Positions 8,446 through 18,829 are shown, numbered from the stretch's first letter. The stretch is DNA of 64,000 bases from Flavobacterium gelidilacus DSM 15343 (GCF_000422685.1 NZ_AUGN01000001.1:529162-593161); one strand, 5' to 3'. Program-made: numbers and translations. The notes: a model not told the origin generated them from the sequence alone.

Positions 8446-10422
8446 ATGAGAATAGCAAAAATTAAAATTCCATTAGAACAAACAAAATCTGTAAATTTAA
8501 AAGAAATAGATTTAACAAAGAAACCATTAGGTTCTGTTGTTGCTTTGGTAGGAAAAAATGGTTCAGGAAAATCAAGAATTTTAAATTTTGTCAAAGAATA
8601 TCCTAAAAAAATAGATGCTATTTCTTTCTATGAAGATTATCTAATGTTCTTACCAATTAATATTATGAACAATGTTATTGATAATTATAATCAAGGAAAA
8701 AATTTAATGTCTAATTACAAAAAAAATATAGATGAAAACGAAAAAAAGAGATTGACAAGTCATATTACTCAAAGTTTTCCGTCAATTTTGAATAGACTAA
8801 TTAAACTTTCAGATGGATATATTAAAGTTATTGATAATGATGAATTGCAAAAAATTAAATCGAACATAAATAATAATATTTTAAGTTTTGAAAAAATTCT
8901 TTCAAATGTTCATTTTGACAATTATATAACTAATCCTGAGCTTATAATAAATAATAAACCAAATGACAATATATTATTAAATGAAATAAACGAGTTTAAT
9001 AATAATGAAACAATTAATTATTTAAAAAAACTGTCCGTAAATATTGTCTCAGAAGAATTCAACTTATATATTAAAAATAGAAATCAACCAGAAGTTATAA
9101 AAAATGAAATAAAAAAAAATAAATCTTTTCAACTTTTTGAAAAATTTCAAAAATTTGTTAAAGAATTCTTAGGTAAAGAATTTAGCTACAAACAAAGCAC
9201 TACGGGAAATACAATAGATAGTGTTCTACATTTTAATGATCAACCGTTTAACATTGGATTATTATCTCCAGGTCAAAAAACATTATTTGCATATGCAATA
9301 CTTTTCTTTTATTTAGAAGTTAATTCAAAAGCTAATATTAATGAATGTATAATAATAATTGATGAACCTGAAAAACATTTACATCCTGAAGCGCAAATAA
9401 AATTAATTGATGCAATAAAAAGTATTATAAAAGACAAAGGTCAATTGTGGATTGCTACACATTCTGTTCATATACTTTCACACTTAGAATATGATGAAAT
9501 TCTTATGGTTAAAGATGATGGAATTATCTTGCCATCAAGAACAACACCTGGTAACTCTTTTAACGACCTAATGGGACTTGAAGATCACATTGGTGAGCTT
9601 TCTAGTTTTATTAATTCTATTTCTGAGTGGGCTTATGGTAATTTTATGAAACAATGTTTTGTAGAACCCGACATCATATTTGGAAATAATCCAAATGATC
9701 CTCAATTTAAACTATTTAAAGAATTTATTGAAGAAAAAAGTGAAATTAATCTCTTAGATTATGGAGCTGGTAAAGGTAGAATTGGATACACGATTAAAGA
9801 GGATAATGAAATTAAACAAAAAATAAAATATTCAGCTTTTGATCCAAATTTAGATAATGAAGAATTTCTGAAAAATGTACCAAATATTGAAAGACATTAT
9901 ACAAATCAAAACCAAATACCAGAAGATACTTTTGATTGCGTATTGTTATGTAATGTTTTACATGAAATTTCACCTAAAGATTGGAAAGAAGTTTTAAATA
10001 ATATAAAAAGAATATTAAATTCTGATGGATATTTGATTATTATCGAAGATAAATTTTTACCTAAAGGTGAAGATGCGAATGAATTTGGATATTTAATTTT
10101 AGGTACAGAAGAAACAAAAAAATTATTAGATACAGATGAAGTAATTGAACTAAAATTAAAAGAAAAAGAGTTAGAAGAACGAATAATTTTTAATGTTTTT
10201 AAAGAAGGTCAAATAGAACCAAATGAAAAAACAATTTTAGAATCAATTAAATTATTAAATCAAAGTAGTTTAAAAAAATTAAAAACTTTAAGAAAAGAGT
10301 TTAAAGAAAATAATGATGTCAGTATTGGCAGAAAATATGCCAATGAAACTCAATTATATATTAATAGCTTATTAGCAATTGAAGATTTATCATCTAAAAC
10401 TGTAAAAACTGAAAAGTTATAA
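8446..10422 (+). CDS. AAA/ABC-type ATPase fused to a SAM-dependent methyltransferase
   Basis: 658 residues with two clear domains. Residues 1-360 are an ABC/OLD-like AAA ATPase: Walker A GKNGSGKS (36-43), signature-like LLSPGQKT (272-279), Walker B IIIIDEPEKH (302-311) and switch His339 in ATHSVH. A 230-residue insert between Walker A and the signature is helical and Lys/Asn-rich, as in coiled-coil-inserted ATPases. Residues about 410-545 are a class I methyltransferase: motif I LLDYGAGKGRI (436-446), acidic strand-2 end AFDPN (465-469), FDCVLLCNVLHEIS (496-509) and GYLIIIED (528-535). There is no DNA-amino-methylase motif (NPPY/DPPY), so the target could be RNA, protein or small molecule. 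A charged helical tail of about 110 residues follows. A TACTTTTG -7 box lies at 8419-8426. The gene stands alone between dnaK and sdaA. A defence or RNA-related role is possible but unproven. Confidence 0.85.
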   Translation: MRIAKIKIPLEQTKSVNLKEIDLTKKPLGSVVALVGKNGSGKSRILNFVKEYPKKIDAISFYEDYLMFLPINIMNNVIDNYNQGKNLMSNYKKNIDENEKKRLTSHITQSFPSILNRLIKLSDGYIKVIDNDELQKIKSNINNNILSFEKILSNVHFDNYITNPELIINNKPNDNILLNEINEFNNNETINYLKKLSVNIVSEEFNLYIKNRNQPEVIKNEIKKNKSFQLFEKFQKFVKEFLGKEFSYKQSTTGNTIDSVLHFNDQPFNIGLLSPGQKTLFAYAILFFYLEVNSKANINECIIIIDEPEKHLHPEAQIKLIDAIKSIIKDKGQLWIATHSVHILSHLEYDEILMVKDDGIILPSRTTPGNSFNDLMGLEDHIGELSSFINSISEWAYGNFMKQCFVEPDIIFGNNPNDPQFKLFKEFIEEKSEINLLDYGAGKGRIGYTIKEDNEIKQKIKYSAFDPNLDNEEFLKNVPNIERHYTNQNQIPEDTFDCVLLCNVLHEISPKDWKEVLNNIKRILNSDGYLIIIEDKFLPKGEDANEFGYLILGTEETKKLLDTDEVIELKLKEKELEERIIFNVFKEGQIEPNEKTILESIKLLNQSSLKKLKTLRKEFKENNDVSIGRKYANETQLYINSLLAIEDLSSKTVKTEKL

Positions 10423-10459
10423 ATAACTACACTATCTTTGCAACTATAACGATTTAGCT

Positions 10460-11881
10460 ATGGAATGTATTTCAGTTTTTGATATGTTAAAAATTGGTGT
10501 TGGACCTTCAAGTTCGCACACACTTGGACCTTGGCGTGCAGCCGAACGCTTTTTAGGAGAATTAAGAGATAAAAATATGCTTGACGATATTAATCGTGTA
10601 AAAGTAGATTTATATGGTTCTCTTTCTTTAACAGGAAAAGGGCATGCAACAGATTTAGCTGTAATGCTCGGTTTAAGTGGTGGAGATCCAGAATATATTC
10701 CGGTTGAAAGTCTTGATGTAATTATTTCTGCTATAAAGAATAAGAAAGAAATTTTTCTTGGAAATGAAATTATTATTCCTTTTGATTTTGAAAAAGATAT
10801 AGTTTTTAATCGTGAATTTTTACCTTTTCATGCTAATGGAATGAAATTCACCGCTTATACTTCAGAAGAAGAATATGAAACTATCTACTACTCTATTGGT
10901 GGTGGATTTGTTGTAGTTGAAGAACGAATAAATTCTATTAAAAATGAAGAAATAAAATGTTCTTTCCCTTTTAGAACTGACAATGCAACTGACTTATTAA
11001 AATTCTGTAATCAAGAAAATAAAAAAGTTTGGGAAATTGTTTATGAAAATGAAAAATCCATGCGTTCTGAAGAAGAAATTCATAATGAACTAATGCGTAT
11101 TTGGGATACAATGCTTGAATGTATGTATATTGGATGTCATTCTGAAGGAACTTTACCTGGTGGATTAAATGTAAGAAGACGTGCTTATGACATGCATAAA
11201 AATTTAATTGGCGTGTTACCTTATACTGATCCTCATTCTTGGATGCAAGTCATAAGACAAACTGAAGTTAAATTTAGACAAATATTAAAATGGGTAAGCT
11301 GTTTTGCTTTATCTGTTAATGAAGTTAATGCTGCCTTAGGAAGAGTTGTAACGGCTCCAACTAATGGAAGTGCTGGAGTAATTCCTGCTGTTTTGATGTA
11401 TTATTTGGTCATTGAAAACCATGAAGCGGGTGAAGAAGAAATCAAACAATTTTTAATGACAGCTGGTGAAATAGGCAGTATCTTTAAAAAAGGAGCTACA
11501 ATTAGTGCTGCAATGGGAGGATGTCAGGCTGAAATTGGAGTTTCATCTGCAATGGCTGCTGCTGCATTATGTGAAGCAATGGGTGGAACACCTGAACAAG
11601 TATCGGTTGCTGCCGAAATCGCTATGGAACATCATCTAGGGTTGACTTGTGATCCAATTGGTGGTTTGGTTCAAGTGCCATGTATTGAAAGAAATACAAT
11701 GGGTGCAATAAAAGCCATTAATGCTGCTGAATTAGCTTTAGAAACTGATGCCAAAAACGTAAAAGTGCCTTTAGATAAAGTAGTAAATACTATGTGGGAA
11801 ACAGCAAAAGACATGAATACAAAATATAAAGAAACAAGCGAAGGTGGTTTAGCTGTTGCTGTAAATCTAGCTGATTGTTAA
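10460..11881 (+). CDS. sdaA: L-serine ammonia-lyase, iron-sulfur type
   Basis: 473 residues, single-chain L-serine dehydratase that deaminates serine to pyruvate and ammonia. The N-terminal beta domain starts with [18 protein letters not shown]. The alpha domain has [13 protein letters not shown] and [18 protein letters not shown]. Cysteines in the GGCQAE, LTCDP and QVPCIE segments are the expected ligands of the oxygen-sensitive 4Fe-4S cluster. A TATCTTTG -7 box lies at 10433-10440, twenty bases before the ATG, so it has its own promoter. Confidence 0.95.
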   Translation: MECISVFDMLKIGVGPSSSHTLGPWRAAERFLGELRDKNMLDDINRVKVDLYGSLSLTGKGHATDLAVMLGLSGGDPEYIPVESLDVIISAIKNKKEIFLGNEIIIPFDFEKDIVFNREFLPFHANGMKFTAYTSEEEYETIYYSIGGGFVVVEERINSIKNEEIKCSFPFRTDNATDLLKFCNQENKKVWEIVYENEKSMRSEEEIHNELMRIWDTMLECMYIGCHSEGTLPGGLNVRRRAYDMHKNLIGVLPYTDPHSWMQVIRQTEVKFRQILKWVSCFALSVNEVNAALGRVVTAPTNGSAGVIPAVLMYYLVIENHEAGEEEIKQFLMTAGEIGSIFKKGATISAAMGGCQAEIGVSSAMAAAALCEAMGGTPEQVSVAAEIAMEHHLGLTCDPIGGLVQVPCIERNTMGAIKAINAAELALETDAKNVKVPLDKVVNTMWETAKDMNTKYKETSEGGLAVAVNLADC

Positions 11882-11933
11882 ACTAAGTACATTTAAAAAA
11901 AGGTTAAATTACTTTATTCTTTCAATTGTAGTT

Positions 11934-12254
11934 ATGCTAATTGGAATACTTTCAAGGAAAATTGATTTTATTCCATTGTTTATTGGTGATATACTGTATT
12001 CCGTTTTAATCTATTTTGGTTTTTGCTTTTTATTTCCAACAAAAAATAGAATTCTAGTGCTACTTTTTAGTATACTATTCTGCTTTACTATTGAAATTTC
12101 TCAATTAATTCAATGGAATTGGTTGTATAAAATCCGATCAACTACTTTGGGACATTATATATTAGGTAAAGGTTTCCTTTGGACAGATTTACTTTGTTAT
12201 TCAATTGGTACAATTATAGCCTATATAATTGAATACAAGACTTATATAAATTAA
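11934..12254 (+). CDS. DUF2809 family membrane protein
   Basis: 106 residues with four predicted membrane helices. The pattern IDFIPLFIGD near the start, EISQLIQWNWL in the middle and the segment STTLGHYILGKGFLWTDL is typical of DUF2809. The function of the family is unknown; it is distantly like VanZ proteins. Its last four bases overlap the convergent gene that ends at 12251. Confidence 0.75.
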   Translation: MLIGILSRKIDFIPLFIGDILYSVLIYFGFCFLFPTKNRILVLLFSILFCFTIEISQLIQWNWLYKIRSTTLGHYILGKGFLWTDLLCYSIGTIIAYIIEYKTYIN

Positions 12255-12685
12255 TTTCGTCTTCGTGTATCTATAATGTAAATAATTTGCCATTCTGTAT
12301 TTTCCTTAAACAAAGTAAACGAATTAACTCCTTTATGACTTAAATTTCCATTTACATAGAATTCATAAGGTGTCCAAACGTGAGCTAAATTACCATCAAT
12401 TTCAATTTTATAATCAAGTATTTTTTCTTCAATTTTAACTTCAACAGGAATTGCTGAGATAGAAACCAAAAAGGCCTTAAAATCATCAGTTTTAAGTTGA
12501 TTTCCTTGTTTTGTTTTGAGAATAGTTTGAACTATAACATCTTTATAACATTGCTTTCTGATGGCTAATGTGTCTTTTGAATTTAGTCCCACAAAAAAAT
12601 CATTTATTGTTTTTTGGACTTCTTTTTCTTGGGAAAAAATCAAACTTGAACTAAACACAACCATTATTGTAATAATTTTTTTCAT
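12251..12685 (-). CDS. Secreted NTF2-like (SnoaL/DUF4440-type) protein
   Basis: 144 residues with a signal peptide (MKKIITIMVVFSSSLIFS, cleaved before QEKEV). The mature part follows the NTF2-like cone fold: N-terminal helices with FFVGLNSKDTLAIRKQC, then strands ending HVWTPYEFYVNG and VNSFTLFKENTEWQIIYIID. These proteins bind small molecules or act as cyclases or isomerases; no catalytic residues can be assigned here. The terminal RRR is unusual but real in frame. It is probably co-transcribed with nothing else, because nhaD upstream ends 11 bases before its start and could be in the same transcript. Confidence 0.65.
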   Translation of the reverse strand: MKKIITIMVVFSSSLIFSQEKEVQKTINDFFVGLNSKDTLAIRKQCYKDVIVQTILKTKQGNQLKTDDFKAFLVSISAIPVEVKIEEKILDYKIEIDGNLAHVWTPYEFYVNGNLSHKGVNSFTLFKENTEWQIIYIIDTRRRN

Positions 12686-12696
12686 CTTAAAATGTT

Positions 12697-13983
12697 TTAA
12701 TGCATTAGTAAATTAATCACTAAATATGTTACAATTCCAGCTATATATCCAGCAATTGCAAGCGGCGTGATTTTTTTTAAATACCACAAAAAAGTCATTT
12801 TCTCCTTTTCCATAATAGCAATTCCAGATGCTGAACCAATTATTAACATACTTCCTCCAGTACCAGCGCATAGGGCAATAAATTCCCATAAACTATTATC
12901 GATAGGAAATTCGGTTAACGAGAACATTCCTTGTGTAGCTGCGACTAAACTACCATTATCAACTAATGAAGATAAAATTCCAATAGTGATAATCATAATA
13001 TTATTGTTTGGCAAATGAGTTTCTAAAAATGTAGCTAAATGTGTTAAAACACGAACTTCTTGTAAGGCAAACACCATTAATAAAATTCCCATAAAATATA
13101 AAATCGAACTAACATCTACTTTGGAAAGTGCTGTTGCTACAGAATATTTATCTTTTTCTTCTTGTGGTTTTTTTCTGTGATAAACAATTGAAACCAATGA
13201 AACCATACTTAGTGAAACTAAAACACCAATAAAAGGTGGCAAACCAGTAACAGACTTTATTACAGGGACCAATAACAAGCCAATAACACCAGCTACAAAG
13301 ACACTAAAACTCCCTTTCATTTTTTCTTCTTGCTTAGCTTCGGCCATTGAGATTTGAGCTCTTAAAACTGCAAATCCTTTCATTCTAAAACTCGCAATAA
13401 CTAATGGGACTAACAAAACCATTATTGAAGGTAAAACTAAGACTTTTACAATTCCAAAAGCACTTACTTGACCACCAATCCATAACAAAGTTGTGGTAAC
13501 ATCCCCAATCGGACTAAATGCACCACCAGCATTTGCAGCTATTACGACAATTCCAGCTAAAGTCATTCGAACTTCACTTTTGGGCATTAATTTTCGTAAA
13601 AGTGTAACCATAATTATGGCTGTAGCTAAATTGTCTAGCATTGCAGATAATACAAAAGTCACAAAACCAACTATCCAAAGTAATTCTAAAACCGATTTTG
13701 TTCTTATTCTATGAGTAATAACTGTAAATCCTTTATGTAAATCAATTAACTCTACAATAGTCATTGCACCCAACAAAAAGATTAGTAAGCCTGAGATTTC
13801 ACCAAAATAAGTGACTAATTTTTCTGAAATTATTGGAGCATTTCCTGGATTGAATATAGCTATAACTATCCAACACATGGCTCCAGTTAAAATCGCTGTT
13901 ATGGTTTTATTAATTCGAATCGGAGATTCAAAAATCACAAATAGGTAGCCTAAAATAGCTACCATTAATAAAATTGGTATCAT
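12697..13983 (-). CDS. nhaD: Na+/H+ antiporter NhaD
   Basis: 428 residues with about eleven membrane helices. It belongs to the ion transporter superfamily (ArsB/NhaD group). Conserved transport segments visible include LSAMLDNLATAIIMV, NAGGAFSPIGDVTTTLLW and IGILSSLVDNGSLVAA, where the Asp/Asn/Thr residues are thought to carry sodium. It exports Na+ in exchange for protons, which suits a salt-exposed bacterium and could use the gradients linked to proteorhodopsin pumping. Confidence 0.92.
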   Translation of the reverse strand: MIPILLMVAILGYLFVIFESPIRINKTITAILTGAMCWIVIAIFNPGNAPIISEKLVTYFGEISGLLIFLLGAMTIVELIDLHKGFTVITHRIRTKSVLELLWIVGFVTFVLSAMLDNLATAIIMVTLLRKLMPKSEVRMTLAGIVVIAANAGGAFSPIGDVTTTLLWIGGQVSAFGIVKVLVLPSIMVLLVPLVIASFRMKGFAVLRAQISMAEAKQEEKMKGSFSVFVAGVIGLLLVPVIKSVTGLPPFIGVLVSLSMVSLVSIVYHRKKPQEEKDKYSVATALSKVDVSSILYFMGILLMVFALQEVRVLTHLATFLETHLPNNNIMIITIGILSSLVDNGSLVAATQGMFSLTEFPIDNSLWEFIALCAGTGGSMLIIGSASGIAIMEKEKMTFLWYLKKITPLAIAGYIAGIVTYLVINLLMH

Positions 13984-14118
13984 TTTTTTATTTTCTATAA
14001 AAACGAATAAATGTACTCTGTATTTATCAATTAGAATTGAAATAGTAAAAAAATATTTTATTATAATTTAAAAGAAATTTTGATTTACTACATTTGCTTA
14101 AATTATATACTATTTACT

Positions 14119-14937
14119 ATGTCAGTTGCAAAGAAAGATTACAAAAGAATTACCACAAAATCATTAATTGAAATGAAAGCTAATGGAGAAAAAATCTCTA
14201 TGCTAACGGCTTATGATTACACAATGGCCAAGATTGTTGATTCTGCTGGTGTTGATGTAATTCTTGTAGGTGATTCTGCAAGTAATGTAATGGCTGGTCA
14301 CGAAACAACTTTACCAATTACACTAGATCAAATGATTTATCATGCATCAGGAGTTGTTAGAGCAATTGAACGATCGTTAGTTGTCGTAGATCTACCTTTT
14401 GGTAGTTATCAATCAGATCCTAAAGAAGCATTGCGTTCTGCTATTAGAATTATGAAAGAAAGTGGTGGACATGCTGTAAAATTAGAAGGTGGTTCTGAAA
14501 TTAAAGAAAGTATAAAACGCATCTTAAATGCTGGAATTCCAGTTATGGGACATTTAGGACTTACACCTCAATCTATATATAAATTCGGAACTTACACGGT
14601 TAGAGCAAAAGAAGAGGAAGAAGCAGATAAACTAATTGAAGATGCTAAAATGCTTGAACGTGTTGGATGTTTTGCCTTAGTTTTAGAAAAAATCCCTGCT
14701 AAATTAGCCCAAAAAGTTGCAGAAAGTATCTCTATTCCAGTAATTGGAATTGGTGCAGGAAGTGGTGTTGATGGACAAGTTTTAGTATTACACGATATGA
14801 TTGGAATGACACATGAATTCAGCCCAAGATTTTTAAGAAGATACATGAACTTATTCGAAGATATGACAGCAGCAATTGGACAATATGTTTCTGATGTAAA
14901 AGCAGTCGATTTTCCGAATGAAAATGAGCAATATTAA
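14119..14937 (+). CDS. panB: 3-methyl-2-oxobutanoate hydroxymethyltransferase
   Basis: 272 residues, first step of pantothenate synthesis: it adds a hydroxymethyl group from methylene-tetrahydrofolate to 2-oxoisovalerate. PanB motifs are clear: [51 protein letters not shown] and [19 protein letters not shown]. The start is ATG 14119 (MSVAKKDYK); an in-frame TTG at 14080 is not used because a TACATTTG -7 box (14089-14096) lies between the two. Confidence 0.97.
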   Translation: MSVAKKDYKRITTKSLIEMKANGEKISMLTAYDYTMAKIVDSAGVDVILVGDSASNVMAGHETTLPITLDQMIYHASGVVRAIERSLVVVDLPFGSYQSDPKEALRSAIRIMKESGGHAVKLEGGSEIKESIKRILNAGIPVMGHLGLTPQSIYKFGTYTVRAKEEEEADKLIEDAKMLERVGCFALVLEKIPAKLAQKVAESISIPVIGIGAGSGVDGQVLVLHDMIGMTHEFSPRFLRRYMNLFEDMTAAIGQYVSDVKAVDFPNENEQY

Positions 14938-14966
14938 TTCTGAATAAAAATTTAGAATTTAAAATA

Positions 14967-15662
14967 ATGGCTGGAAAAATAATTTCTACAAAAGACAACC
15001 TTCAAATCCTTCATGAAGACAATCATATAATTGTGATTAATAAACGCGTAGGCGATATTGTTCAAGGTGATAAAACGGGTGACAAACCTTTATCTGAAGT
15101 TGTTAAAGAATACATTAAAGATAAATATAACAAACCAGGAGAAGTCTATTTAGGCGTTGTACATCGTTTAGATAGACCAACAACAGGAATTATTGTATTT
15201 GCTAAAACTTCCAAAGCATTAACTCGTTTAAATGAGTCATTTAAAAACAGAGAAACTCAAAAAACCTATTGGGCTGTTGTAAAAAATTTTCCTCCAAAAG
15301 ATAAAGATACTTTGATTCATTTTCTAAAACGAAATCCTAAAAATAATACTTCAAAAGCACATACAAAAGAAGTTCCAGAAAGTAAAAAAGCTAGTTTAGA
15401 TTATTCAATAATTAAAAAATTAGATAATTATTTTGCATTAGAAATTAATCTTCATACTGGAAGACATCATCAAATAAGAGCACAGTTAACAGCCATTGGT
15501 TGTCCTATAAAAGGTGATTTAAAATATGGCTTTGACAGAAGTAATCCTGATGGTGGAATTCATCTTCATGCTAGAAAATTAGTTTTGACTCATCCAGTAA
15601 CAAAAGAAACAGTAACTTTTGAAGCTTCTGTTCCAAATGATGTCGTTTGGAAGGCTATTTAA
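14967..15662 (+). CDS. RluA family RNA pseudouridine synthase
   Basis: 231 residues. The catalytic Asp lies in VHRLDRPTTGIIVFAKT near residue 69. Other family marks are NLHTGRHHQIRAQL and IKGDLKYG near the C-terminus. There is no S4 RNA-binding domain at the N-terminus, so it is the short form. It converts a uridine of rRNA or tRNA to pseudouridine; the site cannot be predicted. It follows panB by 29 bases, probably in the same transcript. Confidence 0.9.
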   Translation: MAGKIISTKDNLQILHEDNHIIVINKRVGDIVQGDKTGDKPLSEVVKEYIKDKYNKPGEVYLGVVHRLDRPTTGIIVFAKTSKALTRLNESFKNRETQKTYWAVVKNFPPKDKDTLIHFLKRNPKNNTSKAHTKEVPESKKASLDYSIIKKLDNYFALEINLHTGRHHQIRAQLTAIGCPIKGDLKYGFDRSNPDGGIHLHARKLVLTHPVTKETVTFEASVPNDVVWKAI

Positions 15663-15769
15663 TTGTATTTCGTCGTATTAATGTTACTTTATAGTTTTAT
15701 ATTTGATTATCTCTCTTAAATATTAACAATTTTTTTTACATTTGTTTTAAGACTAAAATCTAAAATCTT

Positions 15770-17122
15770 ATGCAAATAAAAAAAGTACTTTTGTTTTTAT
15801 CGCTATTCATATTAAATTTGAGTTTCGCTCAAGAACATTTTTCGGGAATTAATATTTCAAGAAGAGTTGGAATACTAAATGCTTCTTTTAATCCAGCAGA
15901 AATGACAAATTTATCAAATACATATGAAGTAAATGTTTTTAACACTAGTTTAAATGTATCAAACAATAAAGTCAGCTTTGGTGATATTGTAAACTCTGAT
16001 AAAGATATAGAAGACTTAATTTTTGATGGAAATGAAGCAGCTAATATGCGTTTAGATCTGCTCGTTAATGGTCCTTCTTTTGCAATGAAATATAATAAAT
16101 GGGCTTTCGGAATCTCAACAAGTGCCGTGGCAAAAGCCAATATAATTGATGTTGATGTAAATTTAGGAAATGCATTAACCAATTCAGGCCTAAACTCTAT
16201 TTTTGGAGCAACATCAGTTAGCAGTAACTACAATCAAAAAATTAATGCTGCAACATGGGGTGAAATTGGTCTATCGTTAGCACGTGATATTTATGACACA
16301 GACAAATATAAAGTTAGTGTAGGTACGAATATACGTTTACTTTTTCCGAGTTCTTATACAAATTTTGCTGCTGATAAGTTTAATGGAACAATTGTAAATA
16401 CTGCTGGAAATCTTAGCTTAACAGATACACAAGCCAACTTAAATATCGCTTATTCAGGTCCTATTGCAGATGGTTTTACAGATGCAAACAATTTTAATGA
16501 TTTCTTTAGCTCAGGAATTAATGGCTATGCAGTAGATTTAGGTGTAAATTTTAGAATTAAAGCTGCTGACAATCCAAAAGATTACAAGTTCAACTCGGGT
16601 TTATCTATCAAAAACATTGGTTCAATGACTTTTAAATCAGATAATAATGAATCTAGCAACTATAATTTAAACATTTCAAATACGCAATTTTTAGATTTAA
16701 ATCAATTTGAAAATGTTGACAATATTAAAGATATCGAACAGATATTATTAAGCAGTGGTTATTTAACTAAGACTAATGATCAAAAAGATTTCACTATTAA
16801 ATTACCTACATTGTTTACTGCATATGCAGATTTAAAATTAGCAGAACGTTTTTATGTAAGTGCCTTTACACAACAAAAATTAGTTGATGACAGTGACAAT
16901 GATTTTTCTACAACACAAAATAGCATCACATTAACACCACGTTTTTCTGGTGAAAATTATGAAATATTTGTACCCCTTTCTGATAATGAAATTTCAGGGT
17001 TCACGGGTGGATTTGGTTTCAGATTAGGTGGTTTTTTCATGGGTTCTGGCTCAATTTTAACGGCTATGATTGACGACACAAAGCAAGCTGATGTCTATTT
17101 AGGATTTAGAATTGGATTTTAA
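15770..17122 (+). CDS. DUF5723 family outer-membrane beta-barrel protein
   Basis: 450 residues with a signal peptide ending NLSFAQ. The mature protein starts with ISRRVGILNASFNPAEMTN and alternates strands throughout, ending with an aromatic final strand YLGFRIGF, typical of an outer-membrane barrel. It matches the Bacteroidetes DUF5723 family, whose function is unknown. A TACATTTG -7 box is at 15737-15744. It leads a three-gene run (spacings of 11 bases) with a membrane protein and a zinc peptidase. Confidence 0.75.
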   Translation: MQIKKVLLFLSLFILNLSFAQEHFSGINISRRVGILNASFNPAEMTNLSNTYEVNVFNTSLNVSNNKVSFGDIVNSDKDIEDLIFDGNEAANMRLDLLVNGPSFAMKYNKWAFGISTSAVAKANIIDVDVNLGNALTNSGLNSIFGATSVSSNYNQKINAATWGEIGLSLARDIYDTDKYKVSVGTNIRLLFPSSYTNFAADKFNGTIVNTAGNLSLTDTQANLNIAYSGPIADGFTDANNFNDFFSSGINGYAVDLGVNFRIKAADNPKDYKFNSGLSIKNIGSMTFKSDNNESSNYNLNISNTQFLDLNQFENVDNIKDIEQILLSSGYLTKTNDQKDFTIKLPTLFTAYADLKLAERFYVSAFTQQKLVDDSDNDFSTTQNSITLTPRFSGENYEIFVPLSDNEISGFTGGFGFRLGGFFMGSGSILTAMIDDTKQADVYLGFRIGF

Positions 17123-17133
17123 TTATATAAAAA

Positions 17134-17910
17134 ATGAAAAATAAAATTGATTCAAAAATCCAAAACGGATATACTTTAGATACTGGTAGCCTAATTGACG
17201 AAAGTATTGCAACTTTTAAAAAGACATTTTTAATATCTGGTGTTGCTATGATATTATTAGGTATAATTTTTGCAATAATTTATGGAACACTATTTATTGT
17301 AATTTTTGGCTTTTCAGATTTGACTTCAACCATGACTCAAATACAAACCAGTCAATCTACAGCAATTGGTTTAATAATAACTATAATTATAACCGCAATA
17401 ACAACTGGCTTCTTTGCTCCTGTTACTGCAGGATTTATTCATGCAAATCATTTAGCAAAAAACAATCAAGAAATTGGAATAAATATTTTCTTTGAATTTT
17501 ATAAAAGTAAATTTTTCAAAGATATTTTCATGAGTTACATAATCATTGGATTAACGACAGGTATTTTAAATTCAGGTTTAGTATTATTAAATTTAGAAAT
17601 TCTGAATTATTTTGTACAAGCTATTGTAGGGTTATTATCTGTATTCACATTACCCTTAATTATTTATGGCAATCAAAATTTTGAAAATGCAATAACTAAG
17701 AGCGTACAATTATTCTTTAAACAACCTATATTAATTTTTGTTGCCTTATTATTAGCTGTAATTGGAATGATTTTAGGAATATTTGCCCTTTGTATAGGGA
17801 TTATATTCACTCTTCCTTATTATTATTCAATGGTATATGCTATTTATAATCAAGCAATTGGTTTTGAAGAAAAATCAGTAATTGACGAAATTGGACAAGA
17901 AGAAATTTAA
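17134..17910 (+). CDS. Polytopic membrane protein of unknown function
   Basis: 258 residues with about six membrane helices after a soluble N-terminus of about 30 residues. The repeated pattern of long hydrophobic helices with IYGNQNFENAITKSVQLFFKQ near residue 180 recalls the membrane domain of glycerophosphodiesterase-like or DUF975-like proteins, but I cannot assign a family. It lies 11 bases from genes on both sides, so it is in an operon with the DUF5723 barrel and the zinc peptidase. Confidence 0.6.
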   Translation: MKNKIDSKIQNGYTLDTGSLIDESIATFKKTFLISGVAMILLGIIFAIIYGTLFIVIFGFSDLTSTMTQIQTSQSTAIGLIITIIITAITTGFFAPVTAGFIHANHLAKNNQEIGINIFFEFYKSKFFKDIFMSYIIIGLTTGILNSGLVLLNLEILNYFVQAIVGLLSVFTLPLIIYGNQNFENAITKSVQLFFKQPILIFVALLLAVIGMILGIFALCIGIIFTLPYYYSMVYAIYNQAIGFEEKSVIDEIGQEEI

Positions 17911-17921
17911 AACAAAACATT

Positions 17922-18779
17922 ATGAAATGGAAAAAACAATCAAGTGATTCATTTGAAGATAGACGTGGAATGTCTGGAGGTGGAAAAGCTGTCGTTGGTG
18001 GTGGTTTAATTGGAATTGTTATATTATTACTAAATATTTTTGGCGGTGAAACTGGACAAACCATTGGAAATGTTTTAGAACAAACTCAAGGTTCTCAAAA
18101 TCAAACAGAACAAACACAAACAAGAGAGTTAACTGCTGCTGAAATAGAATTAGGTGAATTTGCAAAAGCTAATTTTGTTTATAATAACAAAACTTGGTCT
18201 AAAATATTTACTGAAAACAATATTGGGACTTACGAAGAACCAGGAATGGTTTTATTTTCTGATTCAGTAGAAACTGCTTGTGGTGGAGCAACTGCTGCTT
18301 CTGGCCCATTCTATTGCCCTGCTGATAGAAAAGTGTACATGGATTTAACTTTTTTTGAAGAACTTCGCACCCGTTTTGGAGCTAAAGGTGGTGATTTTGC
18401 CATTGCATATGTTATTGCACATGAAATGGGACATCACGTGCAAACTTTATTAGGTACTTCAGGAAAAGTGAGACAAGCACAACAAGGAAAAAGTCAAGCT
18501 CAAGCCAATAAATATTCTGTAGCTTTAGAATTACAAGCCGATTTTTATGCGGGATTATGGGCGCATTACAATAAAGATTTACTAGAAGCTGGTGATATTG
18601 AAGAAGCTTTAAGTGCTGCAAATGCAGTTGGTGATGATGCCATTCAGAGCAAAATGCAAGGTCATGTTAACCAAGAATCTTTTACGCACGGTTCGTCTGA
18701 GCAAAGAATGAAATGGTTTATGAAAGGGTATGAATCAGGTGACATAAAATTGCACGATACTTTTAAAGAGATTTTATAA
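17922..18779 (+). CDS. KPN_02809/YpfJ family neutral zinc metallopeptidase
   Basis: 285 residues. The N-terminal MKWKKQSSDSFEDRRG motif and the single membrane helix (residues about 26-44) are typical of the YpfJ family (PF04228). The zinc-binding HEMGH sits in AYVIAHEMGHHVQTL near residue 168, followed by the conserved LQADFYAGLWAH, which supplies the third ligand region. A disulfide-like Cys pair (ETACGGAT, GPFYCPAD) is present. It is probably a periplasm-facing membrane peptidase; the substrate is unknown. Confidence 0.9.
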   Translation: MKWKKQSSDSFEDRRGMSGGGKAVVGGGLIGIVILLLNIFGGETGQTIGNVLEQTQGSQNQTEQTQTRELTAAEIELGEFAKANFVYNNKTWSKIFTENNIGTYEEPGMVLFSDSVETACGGATAASGPFYCPADRKVYMDLTFFEELRTRFGAKGGDFAIAYVIAHEMGHHVQTLLGTSGKVRQAQQGKSQAQANKYSVALELQADFYAGLWAHYNKDLLEAGDIEEALSAANAVGDDAIQSKMQGHVNQESFTHGSSEQRMKWFMKGYESGDIKLHDTFKEIL

Positions 18780-18801
18780 TTCAAACAAAACATCATAAAT
18801 T

Positions 18802-18829
18802 AAAAGAGTTGCTTTTTGGTAACTCTTTT
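18802..18829 (+). terminator. Terminator after the zinc peptidase gene
   Basis: A 9-bp stem AAAAGAGTT / AACTCTTTT with a 10-base loop, followed by more T. It covers the first codons of the open frame annotated as the SET-domain protein. Confidence 0.7.
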
